A program made the position numbers and the translations under genes. Shown in pieces: positions 39,249-46,893 of a stretch of DNA of 52,949 bases. The DNA is from a virus: positions 1-52,949 of IMG/VR virus record IMGVR_UViG_3300006119_000827, one strand, 5' to 3'. Below the pieces are notes generated by a model. It saw nothing but the letters and a program-made list of their open reading frames with translations. It did not search any database and was not told where the DNA came from. Position 1 is the stretch's first letter. Each line of letters starts with the position of its first letter.

Positions 39249-39657
39249 CCGTGAAAATGCCGTTGGTGCCGTCGAAGGTGACCGCCAGGGATTCGGTGGT
39301 GTTCAGCGAGATTGCCGATCCGTAGTCCCACCACGAGATCAGCGGGTTTGCGGAAGTCGTCGCGTTGTAGAGCACGGCATACCGAAAGGGTCCGATGGAC
39401 CCACCAGAGGCGGTGAACGTGACATTGGTCCCGGTCACCTTGCCAACGCCGCCAGACGTGGAGTCCGTGATGGTCGTCGCGGTGCCGCCAGCCGTGTAGC
39501 CATTCCCAGCCGTAATCTCCGTGAGATCGGCCTTGACCGCGTTGGTCGCCACGGGGGCGGTATTGGTCAGCATCACGTTGAAGGTGTGCGCCGAGAAGTT
39601 ATGCTTCGCGTCAAGCAGGTCTTTGGTGAACTGGTTGAACTTGTTGTACGTCGCCAT
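39241..39657 (-). CDS. virion structural protein (138 aa)
   Basis: Starts M-A-T-Y-N-K-F-N-Q-F-T-K-D-L-L-D-A-K-H-N-F, a pattern found at the start of small beta-rich phage structural proteins. The rest is Thr/Ala/Gly-rich with A-V-L-Y-N-A-T...W-W-D-Y-G-S. The ATG follows AAGGAA. Likely a head decoration or tail appendage; not resolved. Confidence 0.65.
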   Translation of the reverse strand: MATYNKFNQFTKDLLDAKHNFSAHTFNVMLTNTAPVATNAVKADLTEITAGNGYTAGGTATTITDSTSGGVGKVTGTNVTFTASGGSIGPFRYAVLYNATTSANPLISWWDYGSAISLNTTESLAVTFDGTNGIFTVT

Positions 39658-39671
39658 AGCGAGCTATTCCT

Positions 39672-40268
39672 TTACCGTCGGCGCGAGCGGTTGAAGCTGG
39701 ATGGGAAAGACCAGGCCTGCGCCCGGTAGACGTTGGCGTGCTGGGCTTCGACTTTGGCTTGCGAGATCGCCCCCTGGAACCTCTTCAAGTGGTAGATCGC
39801 CAGCTGTTGGTTCGAATACGGCTTCGCCAACTGCGACATCATCCGACCCAGAACACCGTCGAGAAGGTCATTCCCGTATTTGTTCAAAATCCAAGCGGGA
39901 AATTCCGGGTACCCGTCGCGCGTAATCGGGTCCGTCACCGTCAAACCAACGGTTGCCGTCCAGGTATCCGCAATCGCGGGTGCTACAAGAAGATCTATCG
40001 TTCCCGGCGTGGACATGCCCGCGCCCTGCGGGTAACCGTTCGAGTCCACCAAATAAAGCAGCCGGTTGATAACGCCCATCGTCGGTGTGATGTCGTACGA
40101 AGTGATCGTCGAGACGACGGGAACCGTGATGTCCTCTTTCCAGCAATTCGAGTTCTGGAAGAACTCATTCATCACCGAGAAGAGTTCATACTGGATGGCC
40201 GTGTCCAATGCCCCCGGAAGCCGGATGCGGGCATTGTCCATAAGGCGGTTCATGTCCAGGCTGGCCAT
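39672..40268 (-). CDS. head-tail connector/adaptor-like protein (198 aa)
   Basis: The 198-aa protein has the layout of podovirus adaptor (tail-tube base) proteins: an N-terminal helix with L-P-G-A-L-D-T-A-I-Q-Y-E-L-F, a beta domain (I-T-S-Y-D-I-T-P), then a helix-rich C-terminus (Y-S-N-Q-Q-L-A-I-Y-H-L-K-R-F). It lies two genes after the capsid protein, as expected for a portal adaptor. Assignment by pattern and position. Confidence 0.65.
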   Translation of the reverse strand: MASLDMNRLMDNARIRLPGALDTAIQYELFSVMNEFFQNSNCWKEDITVPVVSTITSYDITPTMGVINRLLYLVDSNGYPQGAGMSTPGTIDLLVAPAIADTWTATVGLTVTDPITRDGYPEFPAWILNKYGNDLLDGVLGRMMSQLAKPYSNQQLAIYHLKRFQGAISQAKVEAQHANVYRAQAWSFPSSFNRSRRR

Positions 40269-40278
40269 GCGTGCCCCG

Positions 40279-40635
40279 CTACGACTGGATAGTTAGGAGT
40301 TGCGAGACGAACTTGTTCAGGAACACCGCCGAGCGGGCATCCTGAGTGTTTTCCTCGTCGCGTAGCTGGGCCTGACCGCAGACGTAATAGAGAAGCGCCA
40401 CCCGGTACTGCGGATCATAGGTCACCGAAGCCGCCGTGCTGGTCGGGTCGTAGGTTGGGATCGACGTGCGAAACGTTGAAGCGACGAGATCAGGCCGCAG
40501 TCGGCGTGTCTCAAGCAGGCCCATATTCAGGGCTTGGACAAGCTCGGCGTCAGAATAGCGATACGCCCCTGAATACGTATCTTGCAGGAGCGTACGAGCG
40601 CCGTTGATGTAGTCCTGGACCGTATCAAGAGCCAT
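40279..40635 (-). CDS. head-tail connector-like protein (118 aa, DUF6682-type)
   Basis: The pattern L-D-T-V-Q-D-Y-I-N-G-A-R-T-L-L-Q-D...Y-R-Y-S-D-A-E-L-V-Q-A-L-N and a C-terminal helical part with R-D-E-E-N-T-Q-D-A-R matches small adaptor proteins placed after the capsid gene in podoviruses. The ATG is preceded by a palindrome-linked GAGGT. It probably docks between portal and tail. Confidence 0.7.
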   Translation of the reverse strand: MALDTVQDYINGARTLLQDTYSGAYRYSDAELVQALNMGLLETRRLRPDLVASTFRTSIPTYDPTSTAASVTYDPQYRVALLYYVCGQAQLRDEENTQDARSAVFLNKFVSQLLTIQS

Positions 40636-40638
40636 CGG

Positions 40639-40654
40639 TTACCTCGGCAGGTAA
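40639..40654 (-). promoter_or_regulatory. start-associated palindrome, exact (N6)
   Basis: On the minus strand TTACC-TGCCGA-GGTAA; GAGGT is the Shine-Dalgarno for the ATG at 40635. Confidence 0.85.
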
Positions 40655-40656
40655 CA

Positions 40657-40680
40657 GCCCCCCAGCTTTCACCGGGGGGC
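40657..40680 (-). terminator. 7-bp C/G hairpin after the capsid gene
   Basis: GCCCCCC (40657-40663) pairs with GGGGGGC (40674-40680) around a 10-nt loop, in the short gap after the capsid gene. A partial terminator or mRNA end here would allow excess capsid mRNA over the downstream connectors. Confidence 0.6.
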
Positions 40681-40695
40681 CATTGTTCAGCCTGG

Positions 40696-41733
40696 TTAGG
40701 CAGCCTTCGTGACGATGGCCTGCACCAGAGCGCGGTCGTCCAGGATCTGGTAGCCATAGACCTGGAGGCCACGGAGCACGGTGCCGAAAGTCAGCTCGGA
40801 ACGCAGGGTTTCCACCTTCGAGATCTGCGAGGCGAAAGTCAGCGCGTGAGCGTGACCCGCGTAGACCACGAACTCGCCAGAGGCGAGAGCCTGCGAGCCG
40901 TCCACACCGATGGACGAAGTCGCGCCCTTCGGCAGCAGGTTGCTGGTGTAGATCGTGAAGCGGTCGATCATACCCAGGCGGCCATTGCGCAGCACGGAGA
41001 CGCTGTCGCCCGTCAAATAGGCCTGACGGAGATCAGAGAACTTCAGCTGCGCCGCAGCCCACACCGGCAACACCACCCAACGGCCAGTCTCCGGGATGTT
41101 CTGCTCATCCAGGACGGTGCCCAGACGGATCAGAAGATCCAGGATTTCCACCTGACCCGTGGTCGGGCTGCGCGGAACCAGCGCCAGCGGGCCGGTGCTG
41201 GTGACACCGAGGTTGATGCTGCTGGTGATGTTCCCGGCGGTCGTGCCCTTGTTCTTGGTGTTCGCGCTACCAAGCAGGGTCGAGAGGACGTCGGTATCAA
41301 CAGCGATCTTCAGCTGCTCGGCTGCGTCGTCGGACCAGATCGACATCGCGTTCAGGTCGGACTGAACGTCCATCACATCGTCGAGGACAGTGTTAAAGTA
41401 CTTGCCCTTGTTGATGTAGAGCTCGACGTTCGAACCCTCGGGACGCTGCAACGCCAGCGTCGCGTCGGCGCTGTAGTTGTTGATGGTGATGGTCGGCTTC
41501 GTGCGGATCTTCACACGGTCGCCCTGGTTCTTGATCTCACCCTCGTAGTCGGTGTTGGAGATCGCGGCCAGAACGGTGGAAGCGTAGAACTTCTCCACGA
41601 GCTTGCCCGACCAAATCTCCGGGATGAAACCATTCGCCTGGAAGGCGTTGGCGGAGACGGTACCGGCACCAAGGCCGGAAGCGGGGAACGGAGAACCAGC
41701 AAGCGGATAGGCGGTACCCGAAATCTGCGTCAT
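40696..41733 (-). CDS. major capsid protein
   Basis: The 345-aa protein starts with a short Gly/Ala-rich arm, then W-S-G-K-L-V-E-K-F-Y, G-D-R-V-K-I-R-T-K-P-T-I-T-I-N-N-Y, L-Y-I-N-K-G-K-Y-F-N-T-V-L-D-D-V and a conserved helix (spine-like), with R-W-V-V-L-P-V-W-A-A-A-Q-L-K later; this fits HK97-fold capsid proteins of the P22-coat-like type. It follows the scaffold gene, as usual, and is followed by a GC hairpin. The Shine-Dalgarno is weak. Assignment rests on pattern and position. Confidence 0.88.
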   Translation of the reverse strand: MTQISGTAYPLAGSPFPASGLGAGTVSANAFQANGFIPEIWSGKLVEKFYASTVLAAISNTDYEGEIKNQGDRVKIRTKPTITINNYSADATLALQRPEGSNVELYINKGKYFNTVLDDVMDVQSDLNAMSIWSDDAAEQLKIAVDTDVLSTLLGSANTKNKGTTAGNITSSINLGVTSTGPLALVPRSPTTGQVEILDLLIRLGTVLDEQNIPETGRWVVLPVWAAAQLKFSDLRQAYLTGDSVSVLRNGRLGMIDRFTIYTSNLLPKGATSSIGVDGSQALASGEFVVYAGHAHALTFASQISKVETLRSELTFGTVLRGLQVYGYQILDDRALVQAIVTKAA

Positions 41734-41758
41734 TTGTGACTAAAACCTGAACGAGAGG

Positions 41759-42838
41759 TTAACTGCGAATGAGCCCCTCTCGATGCGCGTCGAAAATAGA
41801 CTGTTCGATGCGTGCCTTTTCGGCGTCCCGACCACGGAATTTTCCCATCCGTACGTCGCCGTAGAAGGCTTCGATCTGGGCTCGCGACCACTGGGGCTTC
41901 TCTGTGGGGGCATCCGCCGCCGCAGTCTTCGCTCTGCTGGGTGCCGCTAGACTCTCCAGCGGGATCTGAGCCTTACGCGGCTTAGGATCCGGCTGGCTCG
42001 CTACGGGAGCCACAGCAGCCTCTTCAGTAAGGAAGCCACTGAAGAAGGCCGCGACACGAGGAGCATTGTTCTGCTCGTACGCGTCCTTCAACATAGTATG
42101 CCTAATAACACCAGAATAAGGGTCTGGCAAGGACAACCAATCAATAAAGTTCTTATTCTCATTTAGTTCACGCCACTGGGGCATGTTCTGGTCAAGACTT
42201 TCCAGCATCCGGGTTCTATTGTCGGCAACTACGTGACCAGTAACGCCGGTCAACTTGGCCTGTAGATCCGCCAGCTTATTACGCAGATCCGCCACTTCCG
42301 GCAGGACTTCTTCTTTCGCGCGCTTGCCGACTACCGACAGGAACTCTTGCCCGTACTCGTTCTCTTCTTCCGGGGTCAGGAACTTGGTGGACGCGCTCGA
42401 ACCACTGAAGGGAGCCTTGGCCTGGCTCTGCTCCTGGAGAGTCGCAACCATGTTCTGGAGGTTTGCGACCTGCTCCGAAAGTATAGCCACCTGGGAGTTG
42501 GCGCGGTCAAACCGCCCCTTCATGGAGTTATACTTGTGCTCCCAGGTGCTATCGTTACCTGTCTGGGTAACCGACTCCTTGGGTTCCGGCTTGGAATCCT
42601 GGGTCGGGGTCGGGGTCTGGGTCTGACCCTGGTCGTTCTGGAAACTACGAGCGTCTAGCTCCGCAGGAATAGATTCCTGCGTGTTCTCCGTGGTGGGTTC
42701 GGCCTGGACCTCAGTTGTGGGTTTGGTATCGGCTTTGCCGTAGGCGGCATTGTGAACGAGGGTTGCTCGCTCAGAAGCAGCGCGTACAGCCGCCGGGATA
42801 TGGACGTTGGCATCGTCAATCGGGGTAGTTTGGGTCAT
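41759..42838 (-). CDS. scaffolding protein
   Basis: The 359-aa acidic protein is rich in Gln, Glu, Thr and Pro in its first 95 residues, has a coiled coil (about 105-145: Y-N-S-M-K-G-R-F-D-R-A-N...L-S-E-Q-V-A-N-L-Q) and a helical, basic C-terminus, matching capsid scaffold proteins. It lies directly before the capsid gene; ATG after AAGGAAA. An exact palindrome (42555) is read V-T-Q-T-G-N. Confidence 0.85.
   Translation of the reverse strand: MTQTTPIDDANVHIPAAVRAASERATLVHNAAYGKADTKPTTEVQAEPTTENTQESIPAELDARSFQNDQGQTQTPTPTQDSKPEPKESVTQTGNDSTWEHKYNSMKGRFDRANSQVAILSEQVANLQNMVATLQEQSQAKAPFSGSSASTKFLTPEEENEYGQEFLSVVGKRAKEEVLPEVADLRNKLADLQAKLTGVTGHVVADNRTRMLESLDQNMPQWRELNENKNFIDWLSLPDPYSGVIRHTMLKDAYEQNNAPRVAAFFSGFLTEEAAVAPVASQPDPKPRKAQIPLESLAAPSRAKTAAADAPTEKPQWSRAQIEAFYGDVRMGKFRGRDAEKARIEQSIFDAHREGLIRS
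42555..42570. repeat. dispersed palindrome, exact (N6)
   Basis: TTACC-TGTCTG-GGTAA inside the scaffold gene, read V-T-Q-T-G-N. Same spacer as the copy at 35545. Confidence 0.9.
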
Positions 42839-42882
42839 GTGTTTCCTTCAGCGGAGGGCGCGGCTGTTAGCGGCGTGCTCGG

Positions 42883-43125
42883 CTATTTCCGGGATTCCAG
42901 CTTGGCGGCGGTCGATGCGGCCCCATGCAGGATGGTCATCAGGTGACGAAGGGCTTGTGCCCGGCCCTGAAAGACTTGGAGGTGCTCAATTGTCGTGGTT
43001 ACGACAGCGTCTTTGGACGCTTCGGAATAGGCCCCGAGTTCGGCCAGAAAGGCTTGCCAATACTCGGGGGCTATCCTCGAAAGCGCTGCGGCTTTGATAG
43101 ACAATTGGTCGGTTGGCAGGGCCAC
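42883..43125 (-). CDS. hypothetical late protein (80 aa), GTG start
   Basis: The GTG at 43125 overlaps the TAG of the preceding gene (TAGTG). The 80-aa product is helical and soluble. No family recognised. It lies between two small structural genes and the scaffold gene, so a head-assembly role is possible. Confidence 0.55.
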   Translation of the reverse strand: MALPTDQLSIKAAALSRIAPEYWQAFLAELGAYSEASKDAVVTTTIEHLQVFQGRAQALRHLMTILHGAASTAAKLESRK

Positions 43126-43343
43126 TACATACCCTTGGACATGGTGAACATGTTCAAGCCAAGCGAACCCAAGCCATTGGCATCAGCCGGGGTCTGCTTG
43201 GCATAGTTGTTCATCGACCGCTGAGCGGGGTCGCCCTTGGTGATGGTCGCCATGCTGTGACGCGTGGGGAGCATCTCGTGGGCGATCTGCTTGGCAGGCT
43301 TCCCCATCGCGTCAGCAGCTTTGGTGTTGGGCTTCAAAGCCAT
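43125..43343 (-). CDS. hypothetical late protein (72 aa)
   Basis: The ATG at 43343 overlaps the TAA of the duplicated-domain protein gene (TAATG). The product is 72 aa, rich in Met, Ala, Lys and Gly, with P-T-R-H-S-M-A-T-I. Likely a minor head-region protein. No family recognised. Confidence 0.55.
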   Translation of the reverse strand: MALKPNTKAADAMGKPAKQIAHEMLPTRHSMATITKGDPAQRSMNNYAKQTPADANGLGSLGLNMFTMSKGM

Positions 43344-44071
43344 TACTTCGAAACCCAAGCCGTGCTCGAGAAGCAGAAGTAGATACCCACGCTCGAGTTA
43401 GCCAACGAAGACGAACTGTTCGACACGCCGTTCATGGTCGAACCGCTCGGGCAGAACACGTTGATCGAGTTGCCACCGTTGTTGATCACAGCGATCTGCA
43501 AGCCAGGGGCAGACGCCGGAAGAACAACCGAAGCGCCCGCTGCACCCGCCGTGGTCACCTGGTTCATCATCGCGGTGAGCGGCGTGGCGTTCGCCTGACC
43601 ACCCGCCGAATACGCCGTCAGGCCCATGGTATAGGACTGCGTCTCCAAGCTGCCAGCAAAGCCGGTGCCCAGATTGGCGGCGTACCACGCGCCAGCGGTG
43701 TAGCAGGTGTAGATGACGATGGAGTTCACCATCTGCGACACGCCTGTCCCGTAGGCGACGCCGTTGATGGTGTCGGTGCCAGAGCCGAACACCTGCATCG
43801 GGTTTGCACCCGAATTATCGACGACGATGGTCAGTCCGGGAGCGCTGGCCGGAAGCAACACGCTCGCATTGGCGGCGGCAACCGTGGAGACGCGGTTCAT
43901 CTCGTAGGGGAGCGGGGTTGCGTTCGCCTGACCGCCAGACGCGTACGCGGTAAGGCCGTCCTGGGCGCTTTCGTAGAACAGGCCGTTCAGCGTGATCGTG
44001 GTGAAAGCCGGGTTCTGCAAATTCCCAGCGATGTCGCTGGGGTCAAGGTAACGACGAGGCAGTAGAGCCAT
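43343..44071 (-). CDS. structural protein with duplicated ~110-aa domain
   Basis: The 242-aa protein contains two copies of one beta-rich domain: A-S-G-G-Q-A-N-A-T-P-L...L-L-P-A-S-A-P-G-L-T-I-V-V-D-N-S-G and S-A-G-G-Q-A-N-A-T-P-L...V-L-P-A-S-A-P-G-L-Q-I-A-V-I-N-N-G-G. The copies differ enough to be an old duplication. It could be a capsid decoration or head fibre, given its place between portal and scaffold. Start ATG after CAGGAG. Confidence 0.7.
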   Translation of the reverse strand: MALLPRRYLDPSDIAGNLQNPAFTTITLNGLFYESAQDGLTAYASGGQANATPLPYEMNRVSTVAAANASVLLPASAPGLTIVVDNSGANPMQVFGSGTDTINGVAYGTGVSQMVNSIVIYTCYTAGAWYAANLGTGFAGSLETQSYTMGLTAYSAGGQANATPLTAMMNQVTTAGAAGASVVLPASAPGLQIAVINNGGNSINVFCPSGSTMNGVSNSSSSLANSSVGIYFCFSSTAWVSK

Positions 44072-44100
44072 GGATGATTACTCCTGGAATTGGTTGAGGA

Positions 44101-44418
44101 TTAGCCCTTGCCGCTGGTCGTGCCGGGGACGGCCGTGTTGGCGGATTGCGGGCCGAACATCTTCGTGCTGCCGCCCTTGGCGAACTTGCCGCCGTCGCCA
44201 CTCTTGCCGAACGCAACATCGGGTGCGGACGGGCCTGCGGCCTGTTTGCCGAACATCTTGCCCGAGCCGCCCTTGGCGAACTTGCCGCCGTCGCCGCCCA
44301 TCCCAATCGAAACACCCGGCGAAGACGGACCGGCGTGCTGCGGGCCGAACATCTTCGTGGTACCGCCCTTGGCGAATACCTTCTGGGTAACCTTGTCTTT
44401 GTTGGCTGACACTTTCAT
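44101..44418 (-). CDS. Gly/Lys-rich protein with three 32-aa repeats
   Basis: The 105-aa protein has three repeats with a 32-residue period beginning at F15, F47 and F79: F-A-K-G-G-x-x-K-M-F-G-x-Q, then a Ser/Pro/Gly stretch. It is basic, lacks hydrophobic core residues and is likely disordered or assembled on another protein. The F-A-K-G-G motif resembles short motifs in other virion proteins here. ATG after AAGGGG. A near-exact palindrome (44376) lies inside. Confidence 0.65.
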   Translation of the reverse strand: MKVSANKDKVTQKVFAKGGTTKMFGPQHAGPSSPGVSIGMGGDGGKFAKGGSGKMFGKQAAGPSAPDVAFGKSGDGGKFAKGGSTKMFGPQSANTAVPGTTSGKG

Positions 44419-44425
44419 CGACCCC

Positions 44426-44725
44426 TTAGTAAGTTTTGCAAGAAAGCTGTTTGCTCTTGCCCACCATTCCGCCCTTCTTGAATGCAGGCATCGACGGGGC
44501 GGTCGGCGTCGAAGCAGATGGGTTCATCGACGGAATGGTGTCCGTCAGAGATCGCGCACTCGCGGGTGCCGGGGTAACGCTCTTGGGGCGGGGATGCAGG
44601 CCTTCGGTGTCGCCCATGTTCATGCCCGCGCCACGCTGCATCCGAACCTGCGGCACGCTTTTGCTGATGCGGTCAGTCCGCGTCAGCTTGCCTTGGTTCA
44701 TTGGTTTCAAAGGGACGATGGCCAT
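44426..44725 (-). CDS. small basic Pro/Ser/Met-rich protein (99 aa)
   Basis: The ATG at 44725 overlaps the portal stop (TGATG). The 99-aa protein is basic and low-complexity, ending in M-P-A-F-K-K-G-G-M-V-G-K. The K-K-G-G-M-V end again resembles the short G-G motifs of other structural proteins. Probably bound to the portal or head; function unknown. Confidence 0.55.
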   Translation of the reverse strand: MAIVPLKPMNQGKLTRTDRISKSVPQVRMQRGAGMNMGDTEGLHPRPKSVTPAPASARSLTDTIPSMNPSASTPTAPSMPAFKKGGMVGKSKQLSCKTY

Positions 44726-46815
44726 CACGGGCCTCCTGCAATGCGGGTGCGTGGACCCATGTCCTGTGTGACCGGGCTGGACTGCTGACCGCCTTGCGCC
44801 TGGGCCGCGTTGTCACCCATGCCGCCATGCCCCGGCATACCCTGGGACTGGGCGACCATCGCGGCTTGCTTCTGCTGAGCGGCAATCTCGTCGGCGCTGG
44901 GCACAATCTCTTCGCCGGGCATACCCAACGTGGAGGCAACCGAGCGCAAAACCGTGGCGCGACCCTTGGGACCGACGATCTGCATGTCGATGGGGTTTGC
45001 GGTGGCCTGCAAGAACTCCATCTGGCGGGCTCGCTGGGTTTCCTTCTGCATGGCAACCGCCACGCCGAGCACCCGGATGTTCTCTTCCCCGGTGAGCATA
45101 CCCGTCTCATCGGTAAGCATGATCATGTCGAACAGCGCCAAAAGCAGTTGCTCGAGCACGTCACGGTCAATGTTGGCGGCTACCGTCTGGAGGATCTTGG
45201 AGGCGTTGCCCATAAGCATCGCCAAGCCACTCGCGGTGCGCCCTGCCCCACCAGCGGTGTTACCCGACAGGTATTTCGGAATGCCCGAGAGCTCGTCGGC
45301 CATCTCGATGAACTGACCATACACCGTGAGCAGTTCTTGAGCGTTGGACGCGGGCTGAAAGAAACTGATCGGAACCTGGGAGTTGTTCCCCATCGGATCG
45401 GTCTGGACGTGCCAGCGCTTCCACGGATAAAGCTGCTCGCCGTCTTCATCGGGCGACAGGCGGTCATCGTTGACCACCACCTGCGGACCCGAACTGATCG
45501 AAAGATTATTGATCAACGCGCGCAGCGTCGCGTTGGATGCTTCCTGAATGTCGTTCAGGATATCCGGCAAGCCGTTACCAACGACGGTGCCAGGCACCTT
45601 CTCGAACGACGTGACAAAATAAGGATGGCGGCGGCGCGGGCTCGGAGACAGCTGGACCTTGATCACGTACTGACCGATGAGCCACGTCTCGACGTAGTAG
45701 TCGCGCATGTCGTCTTTGATCTGAGCGGGGTCCATGCCCTGCTCGATCAACATGCGGCCCTGGACGTTGCCCGTGAACTTCAGGCAGGTGATCAGGCCGG
45801 ATTGGTTTAGGTGCGGGTTCTCACGGCTCTCTTGCGTGGCCCGCTCGGTGTCCGTCTGGTCCCAGTCCTGGACCAACCCACCACGGCCATAGAGATCCAA
45901 TACCTCGCGGATGGCATTCTGGTCGTAACCGGGCAAATCCAAGAGGTCGTTCAAGTCGGCGCGCGTCAGTCGCGTGCGCTCGATGACGTCGGCGTCTTCG
46001 ATGGCGGACACACCGGGCGTCCACCAAATATCGAAGGGCGACACCCGGCTCCAGAACAAGCGAGGTTTTTGCGTGACGACGGGCTTGTTACCTTCCCAGG
46101 TAACTTCCGGGACGATACGGACTTCCGGCCCTTTGATGCACGCAAACGGGAACAGTGGCAGGTCCACAAGGAACTCAGCCAGCGCCTTATAGAACCCGCC
46201 ATCCTTGAGGATCTGGTCGATCCGGTCGCCAGCGATGGCGGCTTGGTCGGCGGCTTTCTTCTTGGCGGCCTGACGCGCAGCCTCCTTAAGCTGAAGCATC
46301 CGGTCGTTGGTCTGGTCGGGATCGGCGGGCTGACCGCTGGCCTGAAGGCTTGCACCCTCGGCCTCTACAAGTTGATCTATCGAGTCCAGGACATCTTGGG
46401 GTATCTGTGGGTCGTCCGGGGGCTGCAAGCTCCAAGGACGCTCGGGCGACAAGTATACATCGCGTAAAAGCGAGAACGCGCCCCGGCATTTCATGGCAAT
46501 GACGCGGGCGTATACTTCAGAACCGCCGAATTTACGGATTTCAGCGATCTTCGAGGCGTCGTATTGGCCATTAAAGGCCCGCATCGCACTCAGTAGCCGC
46601 TCGGACCAGCCTGCCGCGTTGTTATTGCGGTGGCGCTTCATGATGTCGAACTGGTGGCGGACATAAGCAGCCAGACCCGACAGCTCAGTATTGGAGCTCG
46701 CGTCTTCAGCGGCGGCGCGAGCCTCGTCCTGTGCTTTCAGCGCAATACTTAGCTGTTCTGGCCCAACAACGCGAAGAATCGCGCCGTTTTGCTTATCCAT
46801 CCAGTCGGCTCCCAT
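44725..46815 (-). CDS. portal protein
   Basis: The 696-aa protein is a large podovirus-type portal. Visible features are W-S-E-R-L-L-S-A-M-R-A-F-N-G-Q-Y at residues 69-84, L-F-W-S-R-V-S-P-F-D-I-W-W-T-P-G with D-A-D-V-I-E-R, a C-terminal helical barrel region (I-L-N-D-I-Q-E-A-S-N-A-T) and a Gln/Gly-rich tail. The portal forms the DNA channel and packaging motor platform; it is the first gene of the leftward late unit, divergent from the terminase pair. An exact palindrome (46088) is read V-T-W-E-G-N. Confidence 0.9.
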   Translation of the reverse strand: MGADWMDKQNGAILRVVGPEQLSIALKAQDEARAAAEDASSNTELSGLAAYVRHQFDIMKRHRNNNAAGWSERLLSAMRAFNGQYDASKIAEIRKFGGSEVYARVIAMKCRGAFSLLRDVYLSPERPWSLQPPDDPQIPQDVLDSIDQLVEAEGASLQASGQPADPDQTNDRMLQLKEAARQAAKKKAADQAAIAGDRIDQILKDGGFYKALAEFLVDLPLFPFACIKGPEVRIVPEVTWEGNKPVVTQKPRLFWSRVSPFDIWWTPGVSAIEDADVIERTRLTRADLNDLLDLPGYDQNAIREVLDLYGRGGLVQDWDQTDTERATQESRENPHLNQSGLITCLKFTGNVQGRMLIEQGMDPAQIKDDMRDYYVETWLIGQYVIKVQLSPSPRRRHPYFVTSFEKVPGTVVGNGLPDILNDIQEASNATLRALINNLSISSGPQVVVNDDRLSPDEDGEQLYPWKRWHVQTDPMGNNSQVPISFFQPASNAQELLTVYGQFIEMADELSGIPKYLSGNTAGGAGRTASGLAMLMGNASKILQTVAANIDRDVLEQLLLALFDMIMLTDETGMLTGEENIRVLGVAVAMQKETQRARQMEFLQATANPIDMQIVGPKGRATVLRSVASTLGMPGEEIVPSADEIAAQQKQAAMVAQSQGMPGHGGMGDNAAQAQGGQQSSPVTQDMGPRTRIAGGP
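46088..46103. repeat. dispersed palindrome, exact (N6)
   Basis: TTACC-TTCCCA-GGTAA inside the portal gene, read V-T-W-E-G-N. Confidence 0.9.
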
Positions 46816-46837
46816 CGAGCACTCGACGTGCGGGAGC

Positions 46838-46867
46838 TTAATACAGTATAAAATAAGAGAAAGGCAA
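46838..46867 (-). promoter_or_regulatory. candidate late promoter before portal
   Basis: Minus strand TTGCCT (46867-46862), 18-nt spacer, TATTAA (46843-46838). It lies in the 78-nt AT-rich gap between divergent portal and terminase genes and would give a leader of about 15 nt. Both boxes match only 4/6. Confidence 0.3.
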
Positions 46868-46893
46868 CCCGTTTTCTAGAATAGGACCAATAG

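Noticed and set aside
39790-39830. tRNA T-loop-like GGTTCGAAT
   Set aside because: The match lies within the connector gene and no acceptor or anticodon stems can be formed around it; I see no tRNA gene in the window.
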